In this document: positions 12,964 through 21,178 of the stretch, one piece after another
How positions within the stretch are numbered: position 1 is the stretch's first letter
Layout of the letters: every line of letters begins with the position of its first letter
Virus record (IMG/VR): IMGVR_UViG_3300025671_012093
Span: 1 to 37,602 of that record
Origin: a virus
Strand: one strand, 5' to 3'
Length of the DNA stretch: 37,602 nt
Position numbers and translations under genes: made by a program
The notes under the pieces: model-generated
Seen by the model: only the letters and a program-made list of their open reading frames with translations
What the model was told of the DNA's origin: nothing
Databases searched by the model: none

Positions 12964-13715
12964 TGGCCGGCGACTGGATAAAATTCGAACTCACCACCCT
13001 GGATAAGCCCGAGGTTTGCCAGATCGCTGACTTGGCCGATATCGACCCTGATGCTGTCGTCGGCAAGCTTATGCGTGTGTGGGGCTGGTTCGACCAGCAA
13101 ACAGAGAACGGTAACGCTCCGAGCGTTAGCAAAAAGTTACTTGATCGTCTCGTTGGCGTTATCGGTTTCTGCGAACACATGAAATCTGTTGCTTGGATGA
13201 TCGAGATCGACGGCGTTATCAGCCTCCCGCACTTCGACCGCCACAATGGGAAGACCGCTAAAAACAGGCTTCTTACCGCAAAGCGAGTGGCAAACCACAA
13301 GGCGAGTAACGGAAAAAGTAACGCTTCGAGCGTTAGCGGTGCGTTACCTAAAGAAGAGAAGAGAAGAGAAGATCAAAACCCTCTCTCTGCGCGGGAGCCG
13401 GTCGACCCTCGCATGCCCAGCGAGATGACCCTTGACTGGGTGCCGGACGAAAAGCTCTTGAAAACCTACGCCTTTCATCGTGGCCTGTCGCTTGACCTGT
13501 TCACCGAGGAGGTGCGGGTCGCATTCACCGGACACTACGAGCCACAGCACCAGGTCAACACTCAGGCTGAGTGGGTGAGCATGCTGGTCAAGTGGGTGAA
13601 CAACGACAAGGCCCGCGCTGCAGCCACCAACGTCACACCGATACGTCAGAAGCCAGCACCGGCATCGGACTTCGATGACGACGACACCGACTGGCAGAAC
13701 GGGGTGCAATCGTGA
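12963..13715 (+). CDS. O-like replication initiator with DnaT-type C-terminus
   Basis: 250 residues. The N-terminal ~110 residues form a helix-rich DNA-binding domain (WIKFELTTLDKPEVCQIADL, MRVWGWFDQQ) typical of phage replication initiators. A Ser/Asn-rich linker (~110-150) is encoded by the iteron region. A DnaT-like single-strand-binding domain follows (~160-225: LDWVPDEKLLKTYAFHRGL, QAEWVSMLVKWV), then an acidic tail. It would melt the origin and recruit the helicase through the next gene. The start overlaps the antirepressor stop by one base. The origin seems to lie inside the gene, as in lambda O. Confidence 0.87.
   Translation: MAGDWIKFELTTLDKPEVCQIADLADIDPDAVVGKLMRVWGWFDQQTENGNAPSVSKKLLDRLVGVIGFCEHMKSVAWMIEIDGVISLPHFDRHNGKTAKNRLLTAKRVANHKASNGKSNASSVSGALPKEEKRREDQNPLSAREPVDPRMPSEMTLDWVPDEKLLKTYAFHRGLSLDLFTEEVRVAFTGHYEPQHQVNTQAEWVSMLVKWVNNDKARAAATNVTPIRQKPAPASDFDDDDTDWQNGVQS
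13109..13378. repeat. Putative replication origin with iterons
   Basis: Two 17-bp palindromes of the form TAACGCT-3 nt-AGCGTTA occur at 13112-13128 and 13319-13335. Further half sites (GTTAC, GCGTTAT, GTAACG) lie at about 13136, 13156, 13213, 13306 and 13342. They are followed at 13351-13372 by a purine-only AAGAG-repeat tract. Iterons plus an easily melted tract inside the initiator gene is the lambda-ori plan. Both palindromes encode NA(P/S)SVS in the linker. Confidence 0.6.
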
Positions 13716-14398
13716 TGAAGCAAGTATCCGCCGTTACCCAGGGCCTTTGGGCTAACCCCGCAGCCGGTGAGTTCATCCCGAAAGATGAGATCCAGGCGCC
13801 CCAGGACGAAGGCCGACGCCAGATGGCGGTCGCTATCAACGATCTGTTCACTGAGCTTCGTCTCATTCGCTCAGCATGGCGCCAAGCCTGGCCGGACAAG
13901 GAGACCTACCGAGCCGCCAAGGTCCAGTGGATGCAAGCCTTCCTCGACGAAGGCATCCGCACCCAGGGCCAGATCGAATTCGGCATGATCAAGGCGCGCA
14001 AGCAGGTGTCCGACTTCATCCCGAGCCCTGGTCAGTTCATTGAATGGTGCAAGCCGACCCCGGAAATGCTCGGCCTGCCTCCCTTGGCAATGGCTCACCG
14101 TGAAGCCGTGAGGAACGCCCATCCAGGCATGGCGGGGCAGGGCAAGTGGTCGCACGATGCTGTCTGGCACACGGCCAAAGAATGCGGTTTTGAGAGCCTG
14201 AACAAGCTCGATGCCGCGCTGAGCCTGAAGCTGTTCGACCGGAACTACACGATCACTATTCGGCGCTTGCTCGACGGCTTGCCGCTTCAGTCAATGCCCA
14301 AGGCGCTGCCGGCCAAGGTAGATGGCCGAATCACTCCCGAAGTCGGCAAGGGAGCTATCGCCGAACTGCGCGCCCGGCTAGCAGGTGGCTCCAGATGA
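13715..14398 (+). CDS. P-like helicase loader
   Basis: 227 residues. The start ATG overlaps the previous stop (TGATG); a GTG three bases earlier is possible. It resembles the lambda P family: AINDLFTELRLIRSAWRQAW (~40-60), WMQAFLDEGIRTQGQIEFGMIKAR, SDFIPSPGQFIEWC (~103-116), then a variable C-terminus. It would bring the host DnaB helicase to the initiator at the origin. The next gene overlaps through ATGA. Confidence 0.86.
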   Translation: MKQVSAVTQGLWANPAAGEFIPKDEIQAPQDEGRRQMAVAINDLFTELRLIRSAWRQAWPDKETYRAAKVQWMQAFLDEGIRTQGQIEFGMIKARKQVSDFIPSPGQFIEWCKPTPEMLGLPPLAMAHREAVRNAHPGMAGQGKWSHDAVWHTAKECGFESLNKLDAALSLKLFDRNYTITIRRLLDGLPLQSMPKALPAKVDGRITPEVGKGAIAELRARLAGGSR

Positions 14399-14691
14399 GC
14401 AAACTCACCAAAGCCGCCCGCGATCGCGAGTGCCAAGTACGGTTTCCCGGCTGCTCATGCGAACCATCCACCACAGTCCTGGCTCACTACCGCCTGGCCG
14501 GAACTTGCGGAATGGGCATGAAGCCGAACGACTTCCAGGCCGCCTGGGCGTGCGGTTACTGCCACGACATCGCCGACGGCCGCCTGCGCGCGCCGGTGCA
14601 GTTGACCCATGACGACGTGCGTCTTTACCTCGCCGATGGCGTGATGCGTACCCAGGACATCCTGATTCGCGAAGGGAAGGTGAAGCTTTGA
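14395..14691 (+). CDS. YbcO-like (DUF1364) nuclease
   Basis: 98 residues. Conserved cysteines and histidines form a treble-clef, HNH-like core: CQVRFPGCSC (~13-22), VLAHYRL (His31), GTCGMG and WACGYCHDIADGR (~52-64). It matches the DUF1364/YbcO family that occupies the nin region of lambdoid phages and is thought to act in recombination or DNA processing. It overlaps the P-like gene by 4 bp. Confidence 0.82.
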   Translation: MSKLTKAARDRECQVRFPGCSCEPSTTVLAHYRLAGTCGMGMKPNDFQAAWACGYCHDIADGRLRAPVQLTHDDVRLYLADGVMRTQDILIREGKVKL

Positions 14692-15119
14692 AACAGTTCA
14701 GCCCGAAGGCCTTCAGCGTCAAGCCGGTGCGCGCCAAGGCAGTTGACCGGGAGGGCCTGGAGCAGGCCGCGCTGATGAAAGAGATCAGCCTGCGCTACCC
14801 GGTCGCTGCCAAGTTGATCTACCACGTCCCGAACGGTGGTCACCGGCACAAGCTGGTGGCGATCAAGCTGAAAGAGCAGGGCGTCAAGGCCGGCGTGCCT
14901 GACCTGGTGCTGCCGATGGCCCGCGGCGGGTACTTCGGGCTGTACATCGAATTCAAGGCCCGGGCGCCGTATGACGCCGCCGTCTCCCCGGCCCAGGACG
15001 CATACCTGCAGGCGCTGACCGATCAGGGTTACCTGGCCATCGTCTGCCGAGGGCACTTCGACGCCATTGAGGCGATCCGGGCCTATCTCCTTCAACCTCA
15101 AACCAGGGCTGCCGCATGA
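14688..15119 (+). CDS. VRR-NUC domain nuclease
   Basis: 143 residues, starting at a TTG that overlaps the previous stop (TTGA). The fold matches VRR-NUC, a restriction-like nuclease: Glu near 28, the HVPNGG motif (~46-51), then G-V-PDLVLP (Asp73) and the YIEFKA strand (Glu89, Lys91) as the PD-ExK active site. The C-terminus (YLAIVCRGHFDAIEAI) completes the core. It probably acts as a Holliday-junction or flap nuclease in the place lambdoid phages use for RusA/NinG. Confidence 0.9.
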   Translation: MKQFSPKAFSVKPVRAKAVDREGLEQAALMKEISLRYPVAAKLIYHVPNGGHRHKLVAIKLKEQGVKAGVPDLVLPMARGGYFGLYIEFKARAPYDAAVSPAQDAYLQALTDQGYLAIVCRGHFDAIEAIRAYLLQPQTRAAA

Positions 15120-16399
15120 CTCAACCCAAGACATTAACCGTGACTCTCTCTGATGCCGAGATTCGCCGCCATGCGGCCAGCGAGGTGCGCGACCTTCGGG
15201 ACGCCCGCCAACCTGCGTTCAGGTTTCGGTACAAAAAGGACCGCACGAAAGGGTCTTGGTACCTGGTCGTGAGTAGCGCGTGGAACAAGATCGCGAATTT
15301 CCCCGACCTGAATACCAAACAAATGCTAACGGCCCTGCCGGCGGTACGTGCTCGCTTGGTCGCCGAGCCTGAGGCAGGCACGGCGATAGGGACCTGGGCG
15401 ACGGTCGGTCAGCTGCTTGAATGGTTCGACGATCGCATGGGCCGCGACCGTAACCTGTCCTCCAAACGCAAGACCACTGCGCGATCGGTGATGAGCAAGC
15501 ATCTTCGCCCGCGCCTTGGCGACCTCCTGCTGTCCGGCGTGAACAAGTCCGAGATCGACCAGCGATTGATGTGGCCACTGCAGGCTGAGCTGTCTCTTGA
15601 ATACCTGCGCCTGATCTTTCGATTGCTGGTGTTGGCGTTTCGCCAGGCGGCACGTCTCGGGCTGATCCAGACGAACCCCATGAATGCGATCCGGTTCAGC
15701 GACTTCTCCAAAACAAAAATCAAGCCCAAGGCCGCGCGTCTGCGTGACGTCCAGGTGGAGGAGGTACTGGCGGGTCTGGCGACCAAGTTCAACTCGGCTC
15801 CGGCTGATGCAATGTTGGCGTTGATGATGCTGTGCCATGGCTCGCGCGCCGGCGAAACGCGGATGGCTGAATGGTCTGATTTCAGTTTCGAAGAGCGCCA
15901 GTGGCATATCCCGGCTGAGCACACCAAGACCCGGTGCCAGTTGACCCTTCCTCTTACCCTTCAGGTATGTGCGTTGCTGAAGCGATATCACGCGGCTCAG
16001 GCGGCCACTGGTTACCAGGGCAAGTACCTATTCCCTTCCCGTGGCGGCAAGCCACTGACCGACAGCCAGGCATGTGCCGTGTTTACCCGCTTGGCAGGAG
16101 GCGAGTGGACAAGCCATGACCTGCGCAAGGTTGCCAGAACAGGCTGGGTGGATCTGGGAGTGGACTTCCTCATTGGCGAGCTACTGCTTAACCACGCGAT
16201 GGGTCACAACGTGCAGGCATACATCCACACGTGGGTAGAGGCAGGCAAGCGAGAGGCGCTGGAGAAGTGGCATGAATGGTTAGACGGGCGTGGGTTTGTC
16301 GCGATCCACACCATTGCAGAGCCATTATGCGAAGTTTCCCGCATTCCGGTGGAGGCCACGAATTGCGCGGCCTCTAGCCAAATCAACGACAAACCATAG
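15116..16399 (+). CDS. Second tyrosine recombinase in the replication region
   Basis: 427 residues, overlapping the VRR-NUC gene by ATGA. An N-terminal arm-type domain (~10-60, FRFRYKKDRTKGSWYLVV) is followed by a core-binding domain (~95-195) and a complete catalytic domain: Arg244 (GSRAGE), Lys271 (HTKTR), His334-Arg337 (SHDLRK), His360 and Tyr369. All catalytic residues are present, so it should be active. It is unrelated in detail to the integrase at 1-1206, is oriented with the early-right operon, and has no att-like flank. Possible roles are dimer resolution, recombination or a past second integration module. Confidence 0.88.
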   Translation: MTQPKTLTVTLSDAEIRRHAASEVRDLRDARQPAFRFRYKKDRTKGSWYLVVSSAWNKIANFPDLNTKQMLTALPAVRARLVAEPEAGTAIGTWATVGQLLEWFDDRMGRDRNLSSKRKTTARSVMSKHLRPRLGDLLLSGVNKSEIDQRLMWPLQAELSLEYLRLIFRLLVLAFRQAARLGLIQTNPMNAIRFSDFSKTKIKPKAARLRDVQVEEVLAGLATKFNSAPADAMLALMMLCHGSRAGETRMAEWSDFSFEERQWHIPAEHTKTRCQLTLPLTLQVCALLKRYHAAQAATGYQGKYLFPSRGGKPLTDSQACAVFTRLAGGEWTSHDLRKVARTGWVDLGVDFLIGELLLNHAMGHNVQAYIHTWVEAGKREALEKWHEWLDGRGFVAIHTIAEPLCEVSRIPVEATNCAASSQINDKP

Positions 16400-16412
16400 G
16401 CGAGGTTTAAAA

Positions 16413-16745
16413 ATGGAAAATAAAGCGCAAATCCCCGACCTTGCCCGCCTACAGCAGTTGGCCGAAGCCGCCAAGGCCAGCGGATGCGAGCTTCGCGAAA
16501 TCCTCGGTGATACGAGTGCTATGTACACCCCCCAAGGCTCGCTGATCGAATTCTGCGAGGTTGCTACTCCTGCCGTGGTTCTGAATCTGATCGCTGAGAA
16601 CAAGCGGTTGGCTCGATTCGAAGCTGCCTACATGGTGTGGACTGAGAAAACCGAATGGGTTCAGTCGACCGCGCGGGCAAGGGAGTTCGGTATGCACCGC
16701 GCGGATATTTTAAGGGCTCGAATAGCAGCGCTGGAGGCCAAATGA
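16413..16745 (+). CDS. Ea22-like hypothetical protein
   Basis: 110 residues from ATG 16413 behind GCGAGG. It has a helical N-terminus, then EFCEVATPAVVLNLIAENKRLARFEAAY (~48-76), which matches the conserved segment of Ea22-type early phage proteins of unknown function and looks like a short leucine-zipper helix. The gene ends in an ATGA overlap with the next one. Confidence 0.68.
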   Translation: MENKAQIPDLARLQQLAEAAKASGCELREILGDTSAMYTPQGSLIEFCEVATPAVVLNLIAENKRLARFEAAYMVWTEKTEWVQSTARAREFGMHRADILRARIAALEAK

Positions 16746-17059
16746 AGAAGTCTCACGGCCCAGCATTCCGCGCTGCCCAACTCGACCTGGCTAAGTGCCC
16801 GGCATGCCGTGGCAAGGCGGTGATCAAGGGCGTCTTCCATGAACTGGCCTGCGTGCAGTGCAACGCCTCGGGCTGGGTCACCGCTGAAACCGGTGAGGCA
16901 CTGCCACTGGAGGTGCTGGTGACCCAGCTGAGCATCCGGCTCCAGGCCGCCGAGCAACAGATCGCGCAACACAACTGCTTCAAGCCTGCCGGTGCTGAAG
17001 CGCAATACAGCGAGAACAACCGCCGTGGCCCAGGTGCCACCAACTACACAGGGGATTGA
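16742..17059 (+). CDS. Zinc-ribbon hypothetical protein
   Basis: 105 residues. CPACRGKAV (~19-27) and CVQCNASGW (~38-46) give two CxxC pairs of a DnaJ-like zinc ribbon, followed by a coiled-coil-like helix (LEVLVTQLSIRLQAAEQQIAQ, ~59-79) and a disordered tail. It lies between the Ea22-like gene and Q, in overlapping translation. The function is unknown; a regulatory nucleic-acid-binding role is plausible. Confidence 0.7.
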   Translation: MKKSHGPAFRAAQLDLAKCPACRGKAVIKGVFHELACVQCNASGWVTAETGEALPLEVLVTQLSIRLQAAEQQIAQHNCFKPAGAEAQYSENNRRGPGATNYTGD

Positions 17060-17062
17060 GCC

Positions 17063-17416
17063 ATGGCCTTCACACCGAGCTTTAAAGAGCGTACCGCCGA
17101 GGATCTGCTGGAGCATTGGGGCCGTTGGGTTGTCCTGGGTTCGGGCGTGTCCTGCTGCGCCTCCCGCGAGAACACCATCCTGTCGCCGATGATCACCGAC
17201 GACGATGCGCTGATGATCGATGGCTTAATGGGTCGCCTGCTCAAGCGCTACCCCGAATGCGGCCAGGTGCTGATGAAGTACTACACCACCCGCGATAGTT
17301 CGCTAATGGAGGTCGGCAAGAAGATGGGCTTCGGCGAAGAGAAGACGCGCGGGCTATGGAAGGCCGGCATCGCCTGGATTGATGGTGCTTTAGATATTCG
17401 TCGTCAGGCTGCTTGA
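17063..17416 (+). CDS. Q: Late antiterminator Q
   Basis: 117 residues resembling the small Q-type antitermination family (Phage_antitermQ): LLEHWGRWVVLGSGVSCCASREN near the N-terminus, IDGLMGRLLKRYPECGQVLMKYY (~52-75), then a sigma-region-4-like helix-turn-helix (SLMEVGKKMGFGEEKTRGLWKAGIAWIDGAL, ~80-111). It would load on polymerase at PR' and allow passage through the two terminators before the late genes. PR' overlaps its last codons. Confidence 0.86.
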   Translation: MAFTPSFKERTAEDLLEHWGRWVVLGSGVSCCASRENTILSPMITDDDALMIDGLMGRLLKRYPECGQVLMKYYTTRDSSLMEVGKKMGFGEEKTRGLWKAGIAWIDGALDIRRQAA

Positions 17417-17441
17417 CACCCCCGGTCCCTGTATATAGATT
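17413..17441 (+). promoter_or_regulatory. Late promoter PR'
   Basis: A consensus -35 TTGACA (17413-17418) overlaps the Q stop codon, followed by a 17-bp spacer and a -10 TAGATT (17436-17441). A second AT-rich TATATA lies within the spacer end. Its place between Q and the tandem terminators is that of PR' in lambdoid phages. Confidence 0.75.
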
Positions 17442-17469
17442 TCAGTTACTTTGCGGTTTTTCCGCGAGC

Positions 17470-17496
17470 AAAGCCCGACCCTGAGTTGGGCTTTTT
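17470..17496 (+). terminator. tR'-like terminator 1
   Basis: AAAGCCC ... GGGCTTTTT hairpin about 30 bp after PR'. Without Q, transcripts from PR' should end here. Confidence 0.75.
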
Positions 17497-17515
17497 GCTT
17501 TCTACACTTCCTTGA

Positions 17516-17540
17516 GCCTCGGCATATGCCGGGGCTTTTT
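17516..17540 (+). terminator. tR'-like terminator 2
   Basis: GCCTCGGCAT-ATGCCGGGGC stem with one G-T pair, followed by T5. It is a second stop in tandem, 20 bp before the first late gene. Confidence 0.7.
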
Positions 17541-17559
17541 CGTTTCAGGAGCGCAGCAA

Positions 17560-18009
17560 ATGCCCGGCAGCATCCAATCCAGTGACTATGTGCCGGGCGT
17601 TTCCGGCTGGAAAATCGACCCAGTTACCGGGCAGTTCGAGTTAGCATCGGATCGGGTAACGGTTTCAGGGGTTGACCCCAAAGCGGTGTACTCCGGAAAG
17701 ACTCGTAAGGAATCCAGTAAGCCTTTCGTCGTTGTTGACGGGGTCACCTATATCAACGAGGCCTTCATCAAGGAAGGCTCCATCGCTTCGCCACGGCTCG
17801 CCTCCTGGGTTGTGAATATGAAAGTAGGCGCGGATGGCAAATACGTTGCTGCCGGCCTGGGGCTTGGCATTGAGGTAGACCCTGGGTTTATGCCTGACAT
17901 CATCGTCAAGGCGTCACACATGGAAATCCTGCAGGACGGCCTAGTGAAGATCACTCAGGCGGCCAAGAAGGCCTGGCAGCCAGTTACCAATCGCGGGCCT
18001 CGACATTGA
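17560..18009 (+). CDS. Stand-alone tail-tip-like protein (DUF1983/J C-terminal module)
   Basis: 149 residues from ATG 17560 behind CAGGAG. The N-terminal YVPGVSGWKIDPVTGQFEL (~9-27) and the PFVVVDGVTYINEAFI block (~57-72) resemble C-terminal segments of phage central tail-tip proteins. The VNMKVGADGKYVAAGLGLGIE block (~86-106) closely matches VKMQVNQNGQYVAAGIGLGIE near the right end of the window in the J-like gene. Here the PFVV block comes before the GKYVAAG block, the reverse of what is visible in J, so it looks like a permuted or excised module. It is the first late gene, far from the tail operon and next to the holin. It could be a decoration protein or spare tip segment; the function is unproven. 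Confidence 0.7.
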   Translation: MPGSIQSSDYVPGVSGWKIDPVTGQFELASDRVTVSGVDPKAVYSGKTRKESSKPFVVVDGVTYINEAFIKEGSIASPRLASWVVNMKVGADGKYVAAGLGLGIEVDPGFMPDIIVKASHMEILQDGLVKITQAAKKAWQPVTNRGPRH

Positions 18010-18022
18010 TCGAGGCCTTTTC
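17996..18022 (+). terminator. Terminator overlapping the end of the tail-tip-like gene
   Basis: GGCCTCGA-CATTGA-TCGAGGCC, a perfect 8-bp stem with 6-nt loop, then a T-rich run. The stop codon lies in the loop. It isolates the first late gene from the holin unless Q-modified polymerase reads through. Confidence 0.72.
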
Positions 18023-18109
18023 GTTTTCGGCTCCACCACACCCATTGCTCCGAGCTGGGAGTGCTGCTGGAGCCGGATCTATTCACTCCCCGAGAGGGAG
18101 GAACCCGAG

Positions 18110-18439
18110 ATGCCAAACATGCCAGACAAGCCAGACACCTGGGCATTGATGCTTGCGTGGCTGAGCCAGCATGCGCCGATCCTTTACCCGGCCGGGCTGT
18201 CGTTCGCCATGGCCGTGCTGCGCATCACCTATGGTGGTGGCTCGCGTCGTCAGATGCTGGTGGAGGGGGTGCTGTGTGGCGGCCTGACTCTAACCATCAT
18301 CAGCGGTCTGGAGTTCTTCGGGCTGCCCCAGAGCATGGCCACCTTCGTTGGTGGCTGGGTTGGCTTCCTGGGTGTCGAGAAGATCAGGTCGATTGCTGAT
18401 CGGGTCACCGACTTTAAGCTTCCGACCAGGACACCATGA
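18110..18439 (+). CDS. Holin (lambda S/holin_3 type)
   Basis: 109 residues with three membrane segments (about 23-41, 50-70, 76-92) separated by short loops. The RITYGGGSRRQMLVEGVLCGG stretch is typical of the phage_holin_3_1 family. The C-terminus is charged. GGAGG precedes the ATG. It would form the lesion that times lysis in the inner membrane. No endolysin or spanin follows here, so the rest of the lysis genes must lie beyond the tail genes. Confidence 0.88.
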   Translation: MPNMPDKPDTWALMLAWLSQHAPILYPAGLSFAMAVLRITYGGGSRRQMLVEGVLCGGLTLTIISGLEFFGLPQSMATFVGGWVGFLGVEKIRSIADRVTDFKLPTRTP

Positions 18440-18440
18440 G

Positions 18441-18836
18441 ATGCCATTGAGGCCGAAGAAGCCGTGCAACGCTCAGGGCTGCAACGTGTTGACCCGCAAC
18501 CCACGCTACTGCGACGACCACGCAGACATCGGCAAGAGCGTCGAGGCCAAGCGCCGCGAGCGGCAGCGTGAGACGAGCGCCCAGCGCGGGTACAGCTACA
18601 AGTGGCAGCAGGCCCGCAAGGCTTACCTGGCCAAGCACCCGCTTTGTGCTGAGTGCGAGCGCCAAGGCTTGGTGGTCGCAGCTACCGATCTTGATCACAT
18701 CGTGCCTCACAAGGGCGACAAGGCCGTGTTCTGGGATAGCTCGAACTGGCAAGCCCTATGCCACCCCTGTCACAGCAGGAAGACGGCGTCCGAGGACGGC
18801 GGCTGGGGCAATCCATCGAGAAATCGTGCGAATTGA
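18441..18836 (+). CDS. HNH endonuclease next to terminase
   Basis: 131 residues. N-terminal zinc-binding cysteines (CNAQGC, RYCDDH) precede the HNH core: HPLCAECERQG (~66-76), DLDHIVPHKGD (~83-93), NWQALCHPCHSRKT (~102-115). The start is one base after the holin stop. HNH proteins directly before P27-type terminases cooperate with the terminase in cos cleavage in several siphophages, which fits the candidate cos that follows. Confidence 0.92.
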   Translation: MPLRPKKPCNAQGCNVLTRNPRYCDDHADIGKSVEAKRRERQRETSAQRGYSYKWQQARKAYLAKHPLCAECERQGLVVAATDLDHIVPHKGDKAVFWDSSNWQALCHPCHSRKTASEDGGWGNPSRNRAN

Positions 18837-18873
18837 CCGGTCTGCGCGCCCTAGTGAGATCGATTCTCAATAC

Positions 18874-18955
18874 GGGAGGGGGAGGGTCAAAAGTTCGGGG
18901 TTTTCGTGAGCTAGACCGTCCCCTTGGCCTTTTTCTTACACCCGCGAAATTAAAA
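18874..18955. other. Candidate cos region
   Basis: A 135-bp gene-free gap between HNH and terS. It holds a G-rich GGGAGGGGGAGGGTC (18874-18888) and its imperfect complement TAGACCGTCCCC (18912-18923), flanking AAAAGTTCGGGGTTTTCGTG, then ACACCCGCGAAATT. This arrangement recurs, from memory, before P27-type small terminases in many cos siphophages. The exact nick positions cannot be read from sequence. Confidence 0.5.
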
Positions 18956-18971
18956 ATTCAGGAGTTGCGCG

Positions 18972-19457
18972 ATGGGAGGCACCGCCACGGTCGCCGGCCG
19001 TGGTCGCAAACCCAAGCCAACGGCCAAAAAATTACTCGCCGGAAACCCTGGCAAGCGCGCGCTGAATACAGCCGAACCTCAGTTTTCAAAGATCACCCAG
19101 ATCGACCCGCCGGATTGGTTCAGTCCTCGGGCAGCCACCATGTGGAACATGATTGTTCCGGAGTTGCTGCGCGAGAACGTGGTGGCGATCACGGACCTGC
19201 ATAACGTCGAGGCATTCTGTAGCGCCTACGACAACTGGCGACTCGCGCAGGAATCGATCCAGAAGAACGGAATCGTTGTTGCCGGCGCTACCGGTGGGCC
19301 TATGAAGAACCCCGCGCTTACAGCCGCTAACGAAACGATGCGCCAGATGGTGACGTTCGGTTCGATGCTGGGCCTGGACCCTGCCAGCCGCACACGACTG
19401 ATCGGCGGCAACAAGGAGAAAGAAACCAACGAATTTGCCAACCTGCTGAGAACCTGA
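18972..19457 (+). CDS. terS: Terminase small subunit (P27 family)
   Basis: 161 residues. It opens with the typical [21 protein letters not shown] basic segment of P27-family small terminases, then [38 protein letters not shown] and a C-terminal [10 protein letters not shown] block. It recognises phage DNA at the packaging site and hands it to TerL. Stop and TerL start overlap (TGATG). Confidence 0.92.
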   Translation: MGGTATVAGRGRKPKPTAKKLLAGNPGKRALNTAEPQFSKITQIDPPDWFSPRAATMWNMIVPELLRENVVAITDLHNVEAFCSAYDNWRLAQESIQKNGIVVAGATGGPMKNPALTAANETMRQMVTFGSMLGLDPASRTRLIGGNKEKETNEFANLLRT

Positions 19458-21178
19458 TGACCAAATCTGCCCACCCCAATGTCGACAAGGCAATGGCGTG
19501 GGGTCGGTCGTTGCTCCGCGGTAAGGTCCCTGCGTGCCGTTATATCCACCAGGCAGTGCAGCGTCACTTCGACGACCTGGTCGCCAGCCGCAAGCGCGGT
19601 TTCCGTTTCAAGTTCGATCCGGCGAAGGCAGAGAAAAAGCTCAAGCTAATGCAGTTGCTCCCGCACACCAAGGGCGAGTGGGCGTTCAAGCGTCAACTGA
19701 TCACGCTGGAGCCATGGCAGTTGTTCGGCCTGGCTGTGACATTTGGCTGGGTCAAGAAGAAGGGCGGTCACCGCCGGTTCCGTGAAAGCTACTGGGAAGT
19801 GCCCAGGAAGAACGGAAAATCTGTTGTTGCCGGCGGTGTTGGCATCAGCATGTTCGTTGCCGATGGCGAATTTGGTGCCGAGGTATACGCCGGCGCGACC
19901 ACAGAGAAGCAAGCGTGGGAGGTTTTCCGGCCCGCGAAGCTCATGGTCAGCAAGTCACCGATGCTGATTAAGGCCGCAGGGATCGAGGTGAACGCCTCGA
20001 ACATGAACATCCCATCCGACTTCAGCCGGTTCGAACCATTGATCGGCAACCCGGGCGACGGCGCTTCGCCAAGCTGCGCCATCGTAGACGAATACCACGA
20101 ACACCCAACGTCGGCCCAGTACGACACCATGCTCACGGGGATGGGCGCCCGGCGTCAGCCGCTGATGTTCATCATCACCACCGCGGGTGCGGACATCGAG
20201 GGGCCGTGTTACGACAAGCGCCGCCAGGTCGTTGAGATGCTGGCCGGCACCGTGCCGGACGAAGAGTTGTTCGGCTGGATATGGACGCTGGACGAAGGGG
20301 ACGACTGGACCGACCCGAAGATGCTGGCCAAGGCCAACCCGAACCACGGCGTGTCAGTGTTTCAGGAGTACTTGGAGAGTCAGCAGGCCAGGGCCATTCG
20401 CTCGGCACGCTTTGCCAACACCTTCAAAACGAAGCACCTCAACCTCTGGGTGAGCGCCAAGTCCGGCTTCTACAACATGGAAAGCTGGAAGGCTTGCGAA
20501 GACACGTCGCTGAGCCTGGAGCAGTTCGAGGGGCAGGAGTGGATTGCAGGTTTCGACTTGGCACGAAAGCTCGACATGAACTCGAGGGCGAGACTGTTCT
20601 GGCGCGTCATCGATGGGAAGAACCACTACTACAGCATCGCGCCGAAGTTCTGGGTTCCTTACGACACAGCGTTCAACACCGATAACAAGCGGATGGCTGA
20701 GCGCTTCCAGGCTTGGATTCACTCCAAGCATTTGGACGTGACCGACGGGGCTGAGGTGGACTACCGGGAGATTCTGGAGGACACCAAAGAGGCGAACCAC
20801 CAAGCCCCGGTGCGGGAGTGTCCGATTGACCCGCACGGCGCTACGGGGCTAAGCCACGATCTGGATGACCAAGGTTTCAATCCGGTCACGATCACGCAGA
20901 ACTACACCAACATGTCGGACCCGATGAAAGAGCTGGAAGCCGCGATTGAGGCCGGCCGGTTCCATCATGACGGTAATCCGATCATGACCTGGTGTGTTGG
21001 CAACGTTATAGGCAAGAACTTGCCCGGCAATGATGACGTCGTGCGCCCCATCAAACAGGGCGATGACAACAAGATCGACGGCGCTGTCGCGCTGATCATG
21101 ACGATAGGGCGCATCCTGGCGAACGCTGAGGTGCAAGGTTCTGTCGACGACTTCCTCTCCAGACCGATGAGCATGTAA
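19457..21178 (+). CDS. terL: Terminase large subunit
   Basis: 573 residues, the usual size for Terminase_1-type TerL. The ATPase has Walker A-like PRKNGKS (~116-122) and Walker [11 protein letters not shown] (~206-215). The C-terminal nuclease has Asp residues in GFDLARKLD (~367) and later DVVRP and DGAVALIM segments. It powers DNA packaging through the portal and makes the packaging cuts. It overlaps the portal start by one base (TAATG). Confidence 0.96.
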   Translation: MTKSAHPNVDKAMAWGRSLLRGKVPACRYIHQAVQRHFDDLVASRKRGFRFKFDPAKAEKKLKLMQLLPHTKGEWAFKRQLITLEPWQLFGLAVTFGWVKKKGGHRRFRESYWEVPRKNGKSVVAGGVGISMFVADGEFGAEVYAGATTEKQAWEVFRPAKLMVSKSPMLIKAAGIEVNASNMNIPSDFSRFEPLIGNPGDGASPSCAIVDEYHEHPTSAQYDTMLTGMGARRQPLMFIITTAGADIEGPCYDKRRQVVEMLAGTVPDEELFGWIWTLDEGDDWTDPKMLAKANPNHGVSVFQEYLESQQARAIRSARFANTFKTKHLNLWVSAKSGFYNMESWKACEDTSLSLEQFEGQEWIAGFDLARKLDMNSRARLFWRVIDGKNHYYSIAPKFWVPYDTAFNTDNKRMAERFQAWIHSKHLDVTDGAEVDYREILEDTKEANHQAPVRECPIDPHGATGLSHDLDDQGFNPVTITQNYTNMSDPMKELEAAIEAGRFHHDGNPIMTWCVGNVIGKNLPGNDDVVRPIKQGDDNKIDGAVALIMTIGRILANAEVQGSVDDFLSRPMSM

